A DNA stretch of 64,000 nt from Pseudothermotoga elfii DSM 9442 = NBRC 107921 (lineage in GTDB: Bacteria > Thermotogota > Thermotogae > Thermotogales > DSM-5069), in contig NC_022792.1 of assembly GCF_000504085.1 (NCBI RefSeq), positions 682,001 to 746,000 of the forward strand. The letters are read 5' to 3'. The notes beneath the pieces were generated by a model that saw only the letters and a program-made list of their open reading frames with translations, had not been told where the DNA came from and did not search any database. Shown here piece by piece: positions 39,612-47,883 of this stretch (the stretch's first letter is position 1; every line of letters starts with the position of its first letter). A program made the position numbers and the translations under genes.

Positions 39612-40435
39612 TGTTTTTGACTATCTTCGGCAGTAATTTTCAAATAATCTTTACCTCCGATTTGCATGAGACGCTGTTTAAAAATGGTTATGGACCTGCT
39701 GGTCTTGCAGAATATCTGGAAAAAAACGGCAGGGAGAATTTACTTATTCTTGATGCAGGAGATCTGTTTGATTCAAAACTTCAACTGCCATTTTTTGGTG
39801 ATCACAGAAATCATACACTTGATTATATAAAAAAAGTAAAATACGATGCAATGGTACTCGGAAATCACGAGTTCTATTTTTCACGTGAATGGCTCGAAAA
39901 TTACAAGAAAACCAATAAATCTCTCTTAGGTGCAAATGTGAAAGGGCTAAAACCATACGAAATTTTTGTACTCGGTGATCTGAGGATAGCTGTGATCGGG
40001 TTAACCACACCCCAGCATGTAGCCAATCAGGTGGAGCATTATGGCATGTTACCCGAAGATCCGTTAAAGGCCCTGCGAAGAATTGTCAATGATCTTCCAG
40101 AAGTTGATTTCATAATATGCTTGGCTCATTTACAGCATGAACTGGATCGAAAAATAATTGAGTCTTTTCCACAGATCGATTTATTGTTGAGCGGGCATGA
40201 TCACAGAGGACCTGAGCTTGTAAAGATCAATGACAGTTATATTTTTGAGGGCAAGTCACGTGCAGATTCAATCTACACACTAAATGTCAACACTGAAGAA
40301 AAACTCATCACTTATGAACAACTCAAGATACCCACAGCCGATCGTATAACATATGATGATGTGAAAACGGCAGCAGTTATTTCCATAATAATTGGAATTC
40401 TTTCGATGGCGTGGCTTACCTTTAACCCAGAATGA
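39581..40435 (+). CDS. Exported, C-terminally anchored metallophosphoesterase (5'-nucleotidase-like)
   Basis: 284 residues from TTG 39581, preceded by GGTGGTGAT. An N-terminal signal sequence (CIVLFFLLMFLTIFG), then all calcineurin-like metal motifs: FTSDLHE, DAGDLFD, LGNHEF, CLAHLQHE and LSGHDHRG. A hydrophobic segment near the C terminus (AAVISIIIGILSMAWL) should anchor it outside the cytoplasm. It resembles the N-terminal catalytic half of 5'-nucleotidase/UshA without the substrate-specificity domain, so the substrate is unknown. Its stop overlaps the ZIP gene tail to tail by 14 nt. Confidence 0.85.
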   Translation: MRCIVLFFLLMFLTIFGSNFQIIFTSDLHETLFKNGYGPAGLAEYLEKNGRENLLILDAGDLFDSKLQLPFFGDHRNHTLDYIKKVKYDAMVLGNHEFYFSREWLENYKKTNKSLLGANVKGLKPYEIFVLGDLRIAVIGLTTPQHVANQVEHYGMLPEDPLKALRRIVNDLPEVDFIICLAHLQHELDRKIIESFPQIDLLLSGHDHRGPELVKINDSYIFEGKSRADSIYTLNVNTEEKLITYEQLKIPTADRITYDDVKTAAVISIIIGILSMAWLTFNPE

Positions 40436-41162
40436 GGTCAAGTACGGCCATACAACTGAAGCCAATAAGTATCCAGTATGTTACCATTCTTTCCCGACCG
40501 CGGAGATGAGTCTCTGGTATTACCTCGTCGCTTATTACAAAAATCATTGCACCCGCAGCCGTTGCCATGAGATATGGCATCAGTTTCGATGAAATTCCAC
40601 TCAAAATAGCACCAGTTGCTCCACCAAAAATTTCAACCAAGCCTGTGAGAAAACTTACCAGAAACGCTTTCAAAGGTTTATAGCCAGCATTGATCAAAGA
40701 CGCCGCCACTGCTGCACCTTCTGGTATATTCTGTATTCCTATCGCTACAGCTATTGAAAGTGCATGAGGTGTATATCCACCGACGCCAACTGCCATACCT
40801 TCGGGAAAATTGTGTATTGTTATAGCTATGACAAACAACCAGATTGCTTTCAATCTCCTCGTTTCGATACCTTCGTGGCCTTTCATAAAGTGTTCATGGG
40901 GAACTATTTTGTCAATGAGATCAACGATCAAACCACCAATTAAAAAACCAATAACGAATCTGAGAGGTCCTCCAAGTTCCATTGATGGGATTACCAAGCT
41001 AAAAGCGCTTGCTGCTAACATAACCCCAGCAGCAAACCCAAGAGATCCATTTATGAATTTCTCGCTAGCACCTTTTCTAAAAAATAAAAATGGTAATGCT
41101 CCAAGGCCGGTTGAAGCACCTGCCAGAGCACTGTAGATGATTCCTTTCAGAAGTTCACTCAT
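40422..41162 (-). CDS. ZIP-family metal transporter
   Basis: 246 residues with about eight membrane spans. The metal-binding spans contain HNFPEGMAVGVGGY and QNIPEGAAVAASL, and a His-rich loop PHEHFMKGHEG connects spans 3 and 4, as in ZupT/ZIP uptake systems for Zn, Fe or other divalent metals. Starts at ATG 41162 (TTG 41168 also possible) inside the 3' end of the IscU-like gene. As the last gene of the Fe-S assembly operon it may supply iron; that is inference. Confidence 0.88.
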   Translation of the reverse strand: MSELLKGIIYSALAGASTGLGALPFLFFRKGASEKFINGSLGFAAGVMLAASAFSLVIPSMELGGPLRFVIGFLIGGLIVDLIDKIVPHEHFMKGHEGIETRRLKAIWLFVIAITIHNFPEGMAVGVGGYTPHALSIAVAIGIQNIPEGAAVAASLINAGYKPLKAFLVSFLTGLVEIFGGATGAILSGISSKLMPYLMATAAGAMIFVISDEVIPETHLRGRERMVTYWILIGFSCMAVLDLILG

Positions 41163-41514
41163 TTTCAAGTTTTGATAAAGCTTTTTTCAAAGCTTCGACG
41201 GGGGCCATTATGCATTTAAATTCTTTATCGTGAAAATCCATTTCTTGTCTGATGTGCTCCTCATTGATCTCGAGTGCGATATTGATATTCTTGCCGTTGA
41301 CAAGTCTGCAAAGTGCCTCAGAGGCTGCAATAACTCTTGGGCACCCTATGGCTTTGAATGATATATCTTTTATTAGAAAATTTTCCAGTTTTACAAATAT
41401 TCTCACTCTGTCACCATGTTCAGGATACACAACTTCTGCTGTGTGAGTGTAATCTATTTGATTTGCATGCGCTGGGTACATAAAAAGTTGTTTAAATTTT
41501 TCAGAGTAAGTCAT
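41155..41514 (-). CDS. IscU-like protein with first ligand Cys replaced by His
   Basis: 119 residues from ATG 41514, preceded by AGGAG. It aligns by eye with IscU: VVYPEHGDRVRIFVKL corresponds to the scaffold's ACGD loop but has His33 in place of Cys (Asp35 retained), GCPRVIAASEAL matches GCAANIA... with Cys58, and EFKCIMAPVEAL matches the KxHC motif with Cys101 but no His. It may be a divergent scaffold, a carrier or a regulator. The canonical IscU is two genes upstream, with a desulfurase between. Confidence 0.75.
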   Translation of the reverse strand: MTYSEKFKQLFMYPAHANQIDYTHTAEVVYPEHGDRVRIFVKLENFLIKDISFKAIGCPRVIAASEALCRLVNGKNINIALEINEEHIRQEMDFHDKEFKCIMAPVEALKKALSKLENE

Positions 41515-41518
41515 GCTA

Positions 41519-42652
41519 TCACTCCTGTAATTTTCTGAGGCGCTCAACTTCCTCAAGAAGTACCTGGTTGAAATAGTCTATCTCTTCTTCTTCATTGTCG
41601 TAACCCAGTGTTATTCTAACAGCTCCGGTGACTATCCATTCATCCAGCTCCATTGCTTTCAAAACATACGATTGGCTTGAACCATGATGCGAGGAGCATG
41701 CAGATGCTGTTGATACAGATATACCTCTCATATCCAGTGCGGTTGCGAGAGTTTCACCATTAATACCTTTAAAAGAAACATTAATATGTGAGACTATGGT
41801 ATTTTCTCCATTTATGTGATGATTCGGAATTTTTTCTATTGTTTGAAGTATTTTTTCTCTAAATTTTAGCATCTTTTTTTGCCAGAGGTCGTAATTTTTC
41901 TCTATAATTTGTAAAGCTGTTGCCATTCCATGAGCTCCAGGAACATTTTCCGTGCCGCTTCTCAGACCTCTTTCATGGCCTCCACCAAACATTATGGGAT
42001 GAATTTTGATTGATTTGTTTACATACAAAAACCCTGTTCCTTTAGGAGCATAAAATTTGTGACCTGATGCCGATAACATATCAACCAAAGTAGCATCGAT
42101 TTTCAATTTCCCAAGAGCCTGGACGGCATCACTATGAAAAACTATACCATGCTCTCTTGCAATTTTTGAAATTTCATCTATAGGTTGTATGACACCAGTT
42201 TCGTTGTTGACCCACATTATTGATGCCAGGACAGTATTTTTTTTAATTGCTTTTTTAAAATCACTTGCTTTGATATAACCTTCAGAAGATGGTTTCAAGT
42301 ATGTGACCGAATAACCGAGCTTTTCAAGATACTTCATAACTTCGAGAACGGCGGGGTGTTCTATCTCCGTTGTTATCAAGTCACCGCCTTCTGGGAAGTT
42401 TGCTCTCAAAAATCCTATGATTGCTATATTGTCTGCTTCTGTTCCGCCAGATGTGAAGAAAATTTCTTCCGGCAGAACATTTATATGCTTTGCTATTTTT
42501 GAACGTGCACTTTCATAAATCTGCTTTGCCTGCTCACCGTGGGAATGTAAACTTGAAGCATTGCCAAATTGCTCCGTAAAAACCTTGATGACTTCCCGAG
42601 CTACCTCATCGAATACACGTGTGGTTGCTGCATGATCAAGGTAAACTTGCAC
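41519..42652 (-). CDS. Cysteine desulfurase (NifS/IscS family), copy 2
   Basis: 377 residues. PLP enzyme that moves sulfur from cysteine to an active-site Cys persulfide. N-terminal YLDHAATTRVFDEV, TSGGTEADN, PLP-lysine in SASGHKFYAPKG, catalytic Cys loop STASACSSHHGSSQSYVL, where HHGSSQ replaces the usual TSxxLEP. Begins 5 nt after iscU and ends 4 nt before the IscU-like gene start. Together with the other copy it gives two desulfurases in a single operon. Confidence 0.92.
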   Translation of the reverse strand: MQVYLDHAATTRVFDEVAREVIKVFTEQFGNASSLHSHGEQAKQIYESARSKIAKHINVLPEEIFFTSGGTEADNIAIIGFLRANFPEGGDLITTEIEHPAVLEVMKYLEKLGYSVTYLKPSSEGYIKASDFKKAIKKNTVLASIMWVNNETGVIQPIDEISKIAREHGIVFHSDAVQALGKLKIDATLVDMLSASGHKFYAPKGTGFLYVNKSIKIHPIMFGGGHERGLRSGTENVPGAHGMATALQIIEKNYDLWQKKMLKFREKILQTIEKIPNHHINGENTIVSHINVSFKGINGETLATALDMRGISVSTASACSSHHGSSQSYVLKAMELDEWIVTGAVRITLGYDNEEEEIDYFNQVLLEEVERLRKLQE

Positions 42653-42657
42653 TTAAA

Positions 42658-43038
42658 TCACTTCCTTGCAAGTGATTCTTCATATTCTTTTATAGCCTTT
42701 CTCAGAGTGTCCACCGCAAGGTTGCTGCAATGATATTTTACTTGGGGCAAACCGCCAAGTCTTTCAACAATTTCCTTCCAGTTCAACTTTTTGGCTTCTT
42801 CGAGTGTCAAACCTTTGACAACTTCTGTCATCATTGAAGCGGTAGCTATATTCGCCGCGCATCCGTACGATTCAAATTTTATATCTGTAATGCGATCGTC
42901 TTCAACTTTCAGATAAACTGTCATCATATCACCGCATGCAATACTTCCTTCTGTGGCTTCTGCATCGGCATTCTCTATTTTTCCAAGGTTTCTTGGATTT
43001 TTAAAGTGATCCAGTACAAGTTCGGTGTATTTGAGCAT
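42658..43038 (-). CDS. iscU: Fe-S cluster scaffold IscU
   Basis: 126 residues. The three ligand cysteines are at 35 (IACGD), 60 (YGCAANIA) and 104 (KYHCSN), with Asp37 and His103 also present, so it is a fully equipped scaffold on which a [2Fe-2S] cluster is built. ATG start with an AGGAGGTGAT-like site upstream. Located between the two desulfurase genes. Confidence 0.95.
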   Translation of the reverse strand: MLKYTELVLDHFKNPRNLGKIENADAEATEGSIACGDMMTVYLKVEDDRITDIKFESYGCAANIATASMMTEVVKGLTLEEAKKLNWKEIVERLGGLPQVKYHCSNLAVDTLRKAIKEYEESLARK

Positions 43039-43053
43039 ATTATCACCTCCTGA

Positions 43054-44226
43054 TTAAGTATGGCTTTTAATTGGACTTATTTTTCGGAGCCATGATACTA
43101 CCGATTTGAGCTTCTCAACTGTGTAATCTATCTGCTCTTGAGTTGTGAACCTGTCAAATGTAAATCTTATCGACCCGTGGGCCCTTTCATGATCTCCACC
43201 AATTGCCAGGATCGCATAATTCGGTTCGAGTTTTTCTGAGGCACATGCCGAACCTGTGGCAACCTCAACTCCTTCCATACTAAGCCCTAAACTTATCGCT
43301 TCGCCTTCTATGAATGAGAAGCTGAAATTGACATTGTAAGGTGTTCTCGTTTCACCTCTCGGCCCATTCAAAATTACATGATCGATTTCTCTTTCTACCC
43401 TGTTTATAAAATATTCCTGAAGCCTTCTTAACTCTTTTAATGCTTTTTCCATGTTCAAAAAGGAAAGTTCTGCGGCTTTTTTCATTCCCATAATTGCTGG
43501 AATATTTTCTCCCCCAGGTCGTCTTTTATCGAAAGACTCTGCTCCATACATTACAGGCTGGATCTTCGTTCCCTTTTTAATGTATAAAAAACCAACGCCT
43601 TTTGGACCGTGAAATTTATGACCGCTGACACTCATCAAATCACAATTTATTTTTTTAACATCTACAGGAAGTTTGGCATACATTTCTGCTGCATCGGTAT
43701 GAAAATATATTTTATGATCCTGAGATTTTACTATTTTTCCAATTTCTTCAAGCGGCATAATAGAACCGACGAAATGTCCAACAGATATGACACTTATCAT
43801 TATTGTGGAAGGTCTTATAGATTTTTTGAGCTCGTCAAGTTTGACGAATCCCTCTTTGTCAACGGGTATTACGGTAACCTCAAAACCTTCTTTTTTTAGA
43901 GCATCTGCTATGCTCATGATCGAACCGTGTTCCAGTGCGGAAATCACTATGTGATTACCATTTTTTTTGTTTGCCCGTGCTATTCCAAGAAGAGATAAAT
44001 TGTTTGCTTCAGTAGCGCCTGATGTGAAAACTATTTCCTCAGGCGAATCTGCATTGATCGATTTTGCAAAAAACTCTCTTGCGCTAACAAGATCGTCGTA
44101 AATTTCCTCTGCTGATTCATATAATCCATCAGGTCTCGCAAATTTATCGACCATGTACTGTTGTACGACTGCAGCTACCTCTGGCAAAACTCTCGTGGTT
44201 CTGCAATTATCTAAGAAAACCTTCAT
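43054..44226 (-). CDS. Cysteine desulfurase (NifS/IscS family), copy 1
   Basis: 390 residues from ATG 44226 with GAGGAGGTG upstream; the longer frame to 44241 is not needed. PLP-lysine motif SVSGHKFHGPKGVGF and catalytic loop ATGSACASEKLEPNYAI are canonical. Unusually, the N-terminal DNAATT motif reads DNCRTT (Cys8-Arg9). It likely supplies sulfur to iscU directly downstream. Starts 18 nt after the purine nucleoside phosphorylase gene. Confidence 0.92.
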   Translation of the reverse strand: MKVFLDNCRTTRVLPEVAAVVQQYMVDKFARPDGLYESAEEIYDDLVSAREFFAKSINADSPEEIVFTSGATEANNLSLLGIARANKKNGNHIVISALEHGSIMSIADALKKEGFEVTVIPVDKEGFVKLDELKKSIRPSTIMISVISVGHFVGSIMPLEEIGKIVKSQDHKIYFHTDAAEMYAKLPVDVKKINCDLMSVSGHKFHGPKGVGFLYIKKGTKIQPVMYGAESFDKRRPGGENIPAIMGMKKAAELSFLNMEKALKELRRLQEYFINRVEREIDHVILNGPRGETRTPYNVNFSFSFIEGEAISLGLSMEGVEVATGSACASEKLEPNYAILAIGGDHERAHGSIRFTFDRFTTQEQIDYTVEKLKSVVSWLRKISPIKSHT

Positions 44227-44244
44227 TTCACACCTCCTCAATCT

Positions 44245-45066
44245 TCAGAGCTGACGCAGCACACCCATAATAATGCGTGCCATTTTTTCGCCAGCTTTTT
44301 CAGCAACTTCAAGAACTTCCTGAGCTGTTATCGGCCTCAGGTCTTCTGGTACAGCGCGGTCCGTTATTGCTGACAATCCAAGAATCTTGATACCTCCATG
44401 TTTTGCTACTATGACTTCAGGGACAGTAGACATACCAACAGCATCTGCTCCCATGTTTCTAAGCATTTTAAGCTCAGCGGGAGTTTCAAAATTAGGACCG
44501 GCAACTGCTACATACACGCCTTCGTAAAAATCTACTTTTTCTTCCTTAGCTATTTTTTTTGCCAGCTTTATAAGATTTCTGTCGTATGGTTCACTCATAT
44601 CTGGGAACCTTGGTCCCCATTCGTCTATATTCAGACCTCTGAGTGGATTGTCCCCCATCAGGTTGATATGATCACTTATTATCATGGGTTTGCCTATTTC
44701 AAAAATAGGATTCAAACCTCCTGCCGCATTTGTGACAATCAAATATTTCACACCAAGCAACTGCATTACTCTTATAGGAAAAGTCACATCCTTCATTGAA
44801 TATCCCTCGTAATAATGAAATCTTCCATTCATGAGCATAACGCTTTTCTCTTCAAGTTTTCCAAAGAGTAGTTCTCCTTTATGACCAGGAGCTGTTGAAA
44901 TCGGAAAACCAGGAATTTCGGAATAGTTGATTTTGACAGGATTTTGCAGTGCTTCTGAAATTTTTCCAAGCCCGGAACCAAGGATTATTCCAGCTTCAGG
45001 AAGAATTCTTACTTTCTGCCTCAAAAACTCAGCGGCTCTCTCAACTCTCTCAACATATTCCTTCAT
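44245..45066 (-). CDS. punA: Purine nucleoside phosphorylase (trimeric type)
   Basis: 273 residues. It splits inosine/guanosine with phosphate to base plus ribose-1-P. Trimeric-PNP landmarks: GIILGSGLG, PGHKGELLFG (phosphate His), NGRFHYYEGYS, TNAAGGLNP, GPNFETPAELKMLRNMGADAVGMSTVPE and the ITDRAV segment. Oddly placed between sufB and a cysteine desulfurase in the Fe-S operon; it could act with the nucleoside importer at the start of this window. Confidence 0.94.
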   Translation of the reverse strand: MKEYVERVERAAEFLRQKVRILPEAGIILGSGLGKISEALQNPVKINYSEIPGFPISTAPGHKGELLFGKLEEKSVMLMNGRFHYYEGYSMKDVTFPIRVMQLLGVKYLIVTNAAGGLNPIFEIGKPMIISDHINLMGDNPLRGLNIDEWGPRFPDMSEPYDRNLIKLAKKIAKEEKVDFYEGVYVAVAGPNFETPAELKMLRNMGADAVGMSTVPEVIVAKHGGIKILGLSAITDRAVPEDLRPITAQEVLEVAEKAGEKMARIIMGVLRQL

Positions 45067-45083
45067 TACATATACCCCCTTAA

Positions 45084-46043
45084 TTATTTGAGCAATCCGC
45101 TAATAATAAGATCAGTTGCTTCTTCTTCAGAAAGACCCTTACTCATCAGAGTTTGAAGTTGAGCAGCGTTTACACGACCTATTGACGCTTCGTGTGTTAG
45201 TTCAGAAAGATCGTTCAATACCTTCAAGATGGGTACAGTACTTACATCGACATCTTCACCTTTTGTTACCTCGTCACATCTTATATGTGCTTTTGAGTAG
45301 CTACCTATTCCATAGGCTTCATTTACAACTCTAACTTTTGCTTTGTCCAGGGCGACCACTGTGGTTTTGGCAATACCATTTGAATATTTTCCCAACAACC
45401 TCAATTTTTCTCTGATTGCAACTTGGTCATTCTCAATTGCTCTCACTTTTGCCGTGAGATCAGCTGTGGATTGATCGTCAAGTTCAGCTTCCGCATCGAG
45501 AATAAGCTTTCCAACCCGAGTTTTTGTAAGCGTGAAATTGTTTACAAAAAGTCCTTTTTCGGCAATTTTTGCACGTGTAGTAGTTTTAAGGGTAATTGAA
45601 CCGGTATTAGAATGATAATGCTCGTCTGAGTAATACATCTTTGCATTCCTTCCTATTGAAACAATTGAGAGGGCGTCATGTGTAAATTTTTCCGCCCATG
45701 GAAAAGTACAGTGTGCAACAAATTTAACCTGTGAATTCTCCTGAATCTCTATCTCAAAAATAACTCTCTGAATACCTTGTTTTTCCAAATATCCTGTACA
45801 AATGTGAATAGGTGTTTCAAGGACGGTATCTTTTTTCACAACAATTTTTGCTCTGACGCCGTCACTTAACTCCTCTGGAAATATTTCAACCCCTTTTACT
45901 CCATTAAGACCCACTATCTTCCTTCCACTTATTATGAGTGATGCAACCCGTTTGTCTAAAAACTTCGAAACATTTCCTCCTGCTTTTTCATAAGCTTTCA
46001 TCAACATTTCAAACTCTTTTTGTTGTTTTATAGCAGTGCTCAT
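45084..46043 (-). CDS. Minimal SufB/SufD-type Fe-S assembly protein
   Basis: 319 residues from ATG 46043, coupled by ATGA to the SufC-like gene, with GAGGAGGCG upstream. The core SufBD beta-helix is present: FVAHCTFPWAEKFTHDAL, RNAKMYYSDEHYHSN, and the C-terminal RCDEVTKGEDVDVS plus LTHEASIGRVNAAQLQTLMSKGLSEEEA helices. It is shorter than SufB of E. coli (about 495 aa) and no second SufB/D paralogue exists here, so a homodimer with SufC is likely. It matches the short SufB of a two-gene minimal SUF-like system known from Thermotogae and archaea. Confidence 0.88.
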   Translation of the reverse strand: MSTAIKQQKEFEMLMKAYEKAGGNVSKFLDKRVASLIISGRKIVGLNGVKGVEIFPEELSDGVRAKIVVKKDTVLETPIHICTGYLEKQGIQRVIFEIEIQENSQVKFVAHCTFPWAEKFTHDALSIVSIGRNAKMYYSDEHYHSNTGSITLKTTTRAKIAEKGLFVNNFTLTKTRVGKLILDAEAELDDQSTADLTAKVRAIENDQVAIREKLRLLGKYSNGIAKTTVVALDKAKVRVVNEAYGIGSYSKAHIRCDEVTKGEDVDVSTVPILKVLNDLSELTHEASIGRVNAAQLQTLMSKGLSEEEATDLIISGLLK

Positions 46044-46777
46044 AATTGCGCCTCCTCTATGGAGGGTATATTTACATGCATGCATTCGTCACACCTGCTT
46101 TTATAGTAATGAATAACCTTCACAGGATCTCCCTTTGTAAAGACTGTACCATTACATAGCAAATAGGCCTCATCTGCTATCCTGGCAATTTCTTCACGAT
46201 GGGTTATCAATATTACCGTACCTCCATTTTTCGTAATTCGGTGCGCAATTTTTTCAATCATGCCAAGCGACATAATATCAATTCCAGAATCTGGTTCGTC
46301 GAGTATGGCGTATTTCGGATTCAACAACAAAATTGACGCAAGTTCTACTCTTTTTCTCTCGCCACCACTCAAAAGATTATCAACAAATCTGTTGATATAA
46401 AGTTCTGGAGACAGGCCTGTAAGTGTCATTACTTCTTCGAGGTCTTTTGTGCTGATTTTTAATTTTCCACCGAGTGTAAGATATTGTTTTACTGTAAGGC
46501 CCTGGAACCTCACCGGTTCCTGCCAAAGCAGAGTGATACCTTTCGTAGCTCTTTCGCTAATTGAAGAGTTTGTTATGTCCTCGCCGTTAAGCTTTATCTT
46601 GCCAGAAGTGGGTTTATACCCCTCGAGTCCCATTATTGTATATGCCAGGGAAGATTTTCCAACTCCGTTGGATCCAAGAACAGCGTAGATTTTAACCCGA
46701 TCAAATTTTGCATTTATGTTCTTGAGTATGTATTTGCCGTTCTTTTCAAGGCTTACATCTTCAAGCACAAGCATCAT
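46040..46777 (-). CDS. SufC-like ABC ATPase of the Fe-S assembly system
   Basis: 245 residues. Walker A GSNGVGKSS, signature LSGGERKRVELAS, Walker B YAILDEPDSGID with SufC's DSGID. It powers conformational change of the SufB partner. The C terminus carries a C-x2-C pair (Cys229, Cys232 in RCDECMH) not found in E. coli SufC. Two tandem ATGs at 46777 and 46774 follow GGGAGA. First gene of the operon running to the ZIP transporter. Confidence 0.9.
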   Translation of the reverse strand: MMLVLEDVSLEKNGKYILKNINAKFDRVKIYAVLGSNGVGKSSLAYTIMGLEGYKPTSGKIKLNGEDITNSSISERATKGITLLWQEPVRFQGLTVKQYLTLGGKLKISTKDLEEVMTLTGLSPELYINRFVDNLLSGGERKRVELASILLLNPKYAILDEPDSGIDIMSLGMIEKIAHRITKNGGTVILITHREEIARIADEAYLLCNGTVFTKGDPVKVIHYYKSRCDECMHVNIPSIEEAQL

Positions 46778-46831
46778 TATCGTCTCCCAAAGTAATTTTA
46801 CACGGCAAGGATTACATTTATATTAGATCTT

Positions 46832-46852
46832 TTAAGTCTAATTTGTTTCATA
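46832..46852. promoter_or_regulatory. Inverted repeat upstream of the Fe-S operon, operator candidate
   Basis: ATTAGA and TCTAAT are separated by 9 nt (46832-46837 / 46847-46852), giving a 21-bp dyad 55-75 nt before the sufC start and just after the stop of the upstream epimerase gene. It is AT-rich with no T-run, which argues against a terminator. No Rrf2/IscR gene is in the window to test the idea. Confidence 0.4.
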
Positions 46853-46854
46853 GG

Positions 46855-47883
46855 CTATTCCAGGATTATGAATGGACCATCCTGTACAAAATCTCCCCTG
46901 AAGCTCTCTTCTTTCAGCGACAGATGTGAATCCAGATCGTGATATAAAAAAGCCCCTGTTCCAGCGGCAAAGTGGATGCTTTGCCTTATACCTATGCTAC
47001 TTTCGCCCATGCACCCAATCATCAATCCTATATTTGCGGCCTGGGCAATATGAACTATTGACATAGCATCGCTCAAGCCCGATTTCATTAATTTTATATT
47101 TATGAAATCGACGGCATCTTCCCTGACCAACTTTAAAGCGTCGTATTTTGTGAAAACACTTTCATCAGCTGCAACAGGATAAGGGCTGTTAAATCGAACA
47201 AATCTCATTCCTTCTATATTGTAGCGGTTTACTGGTTGTTCAAAAATCACAACATCAACCTTTTCAGCGTAAAGCGCCTTTGCAAACTCAACAGCCTCCT
47301 TGGGAGTAAAGCCCTGATTTGCATCTACTATAAAGCTTGCTTGAGGAGAAACTTCTTTTGATTTGACAACTCTTTCTATGTCATTTTTGACATCTCTACC
47401 AACTTTTATTTTTATTTTTCTGAATCCCTCGTCGTAGATACGCTTGACTTTTTTGATAGTGTTCTCTAAGTTTTCAATACCAACAGTTTTGTCAGTCTCT
47501 AAGGTGTTTTTGCTGCCGCCAAAAAATTGATATGGTTTCATATTGAATTGTTTACAGAAGGCATCCACAATAGCAAACTCTATGGCAGCTTTTATTGCAG
47601 GGGTTGCTCTCAAAGTTTGAAGATCATGAAATAAATTTGCGTAACTTTCCACATCTTTACCAATCAGAATGTCTTCAACAGTTTGATGGAGTTTTTCCAG
47701 CATAGCAGCTGTTTCACCTGAGATTACAAATAAGGATGATGCTTCACCATAACCCTCTATTCCGTTTTTGAGTTTCACACAAACTTCAACATTTTCTTGT
47801 TCTTCGTGACTTCCTAAGGAAATTGTGAACGGTTCAAAGTAGCTATAGAGTGTCTTTTTGAAACTAATAGATGTAATCTTCAC
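46855..47883 (-). CDS. Enolase-superfamily epimerase (L-Ala-D/L-Glu epimerase or N-acetyl-D-glutamate racemase DgcA)
   Basis: 342 residues. Muconate-lactonising subgroup: catalytic KxK at Lys158/Lys160, metal ligands Asp187 (FIVDANQG), Glu215 (VIFEQP) and Asp240 (VAADES), and Lys264 as second base. Thermotoga homologues epimerise L-Ala-D/L-Glu dipeptides; the same family also contains DgcA, which racemises N-acetyl-D-glutamate. Coupled by GTGA to a DUF1611 gene, the partner expected for DgcA (DgcN). Both substrates come from murein, and the sequence alone does not separate them. Confidence 0.87.
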   Translation of the reverse strand: MKITSISFKKTLYSYFEPFTISLGSHEEQENVEVCVKLKNGIEGYGEASSLFVISGETAAMLEKLHQTVEDILIGKDVESYANLFHDLQTLRATPAIKAAIEFAIVDAFCKQFNMKPYQFFGGSKNTLETDKTVGIENLENTIKKVKRIYDEGFRKIKIKVGRDVKNDIERVVKSKEVSPQASFIVDANQGFTPKEAVEFAKALYAEKVDVVIFEQPVNRYNIEGMRFVRFNSPYPVAADESVFTKYDALKLVREDAVDFINIKLMKSGLSDAMSIVHIAQAANIGLMIGCMGESSIGIRQSIHFAAGTGAFLYHDLDSHLSLKEESFRGDFVQDGPFIILE

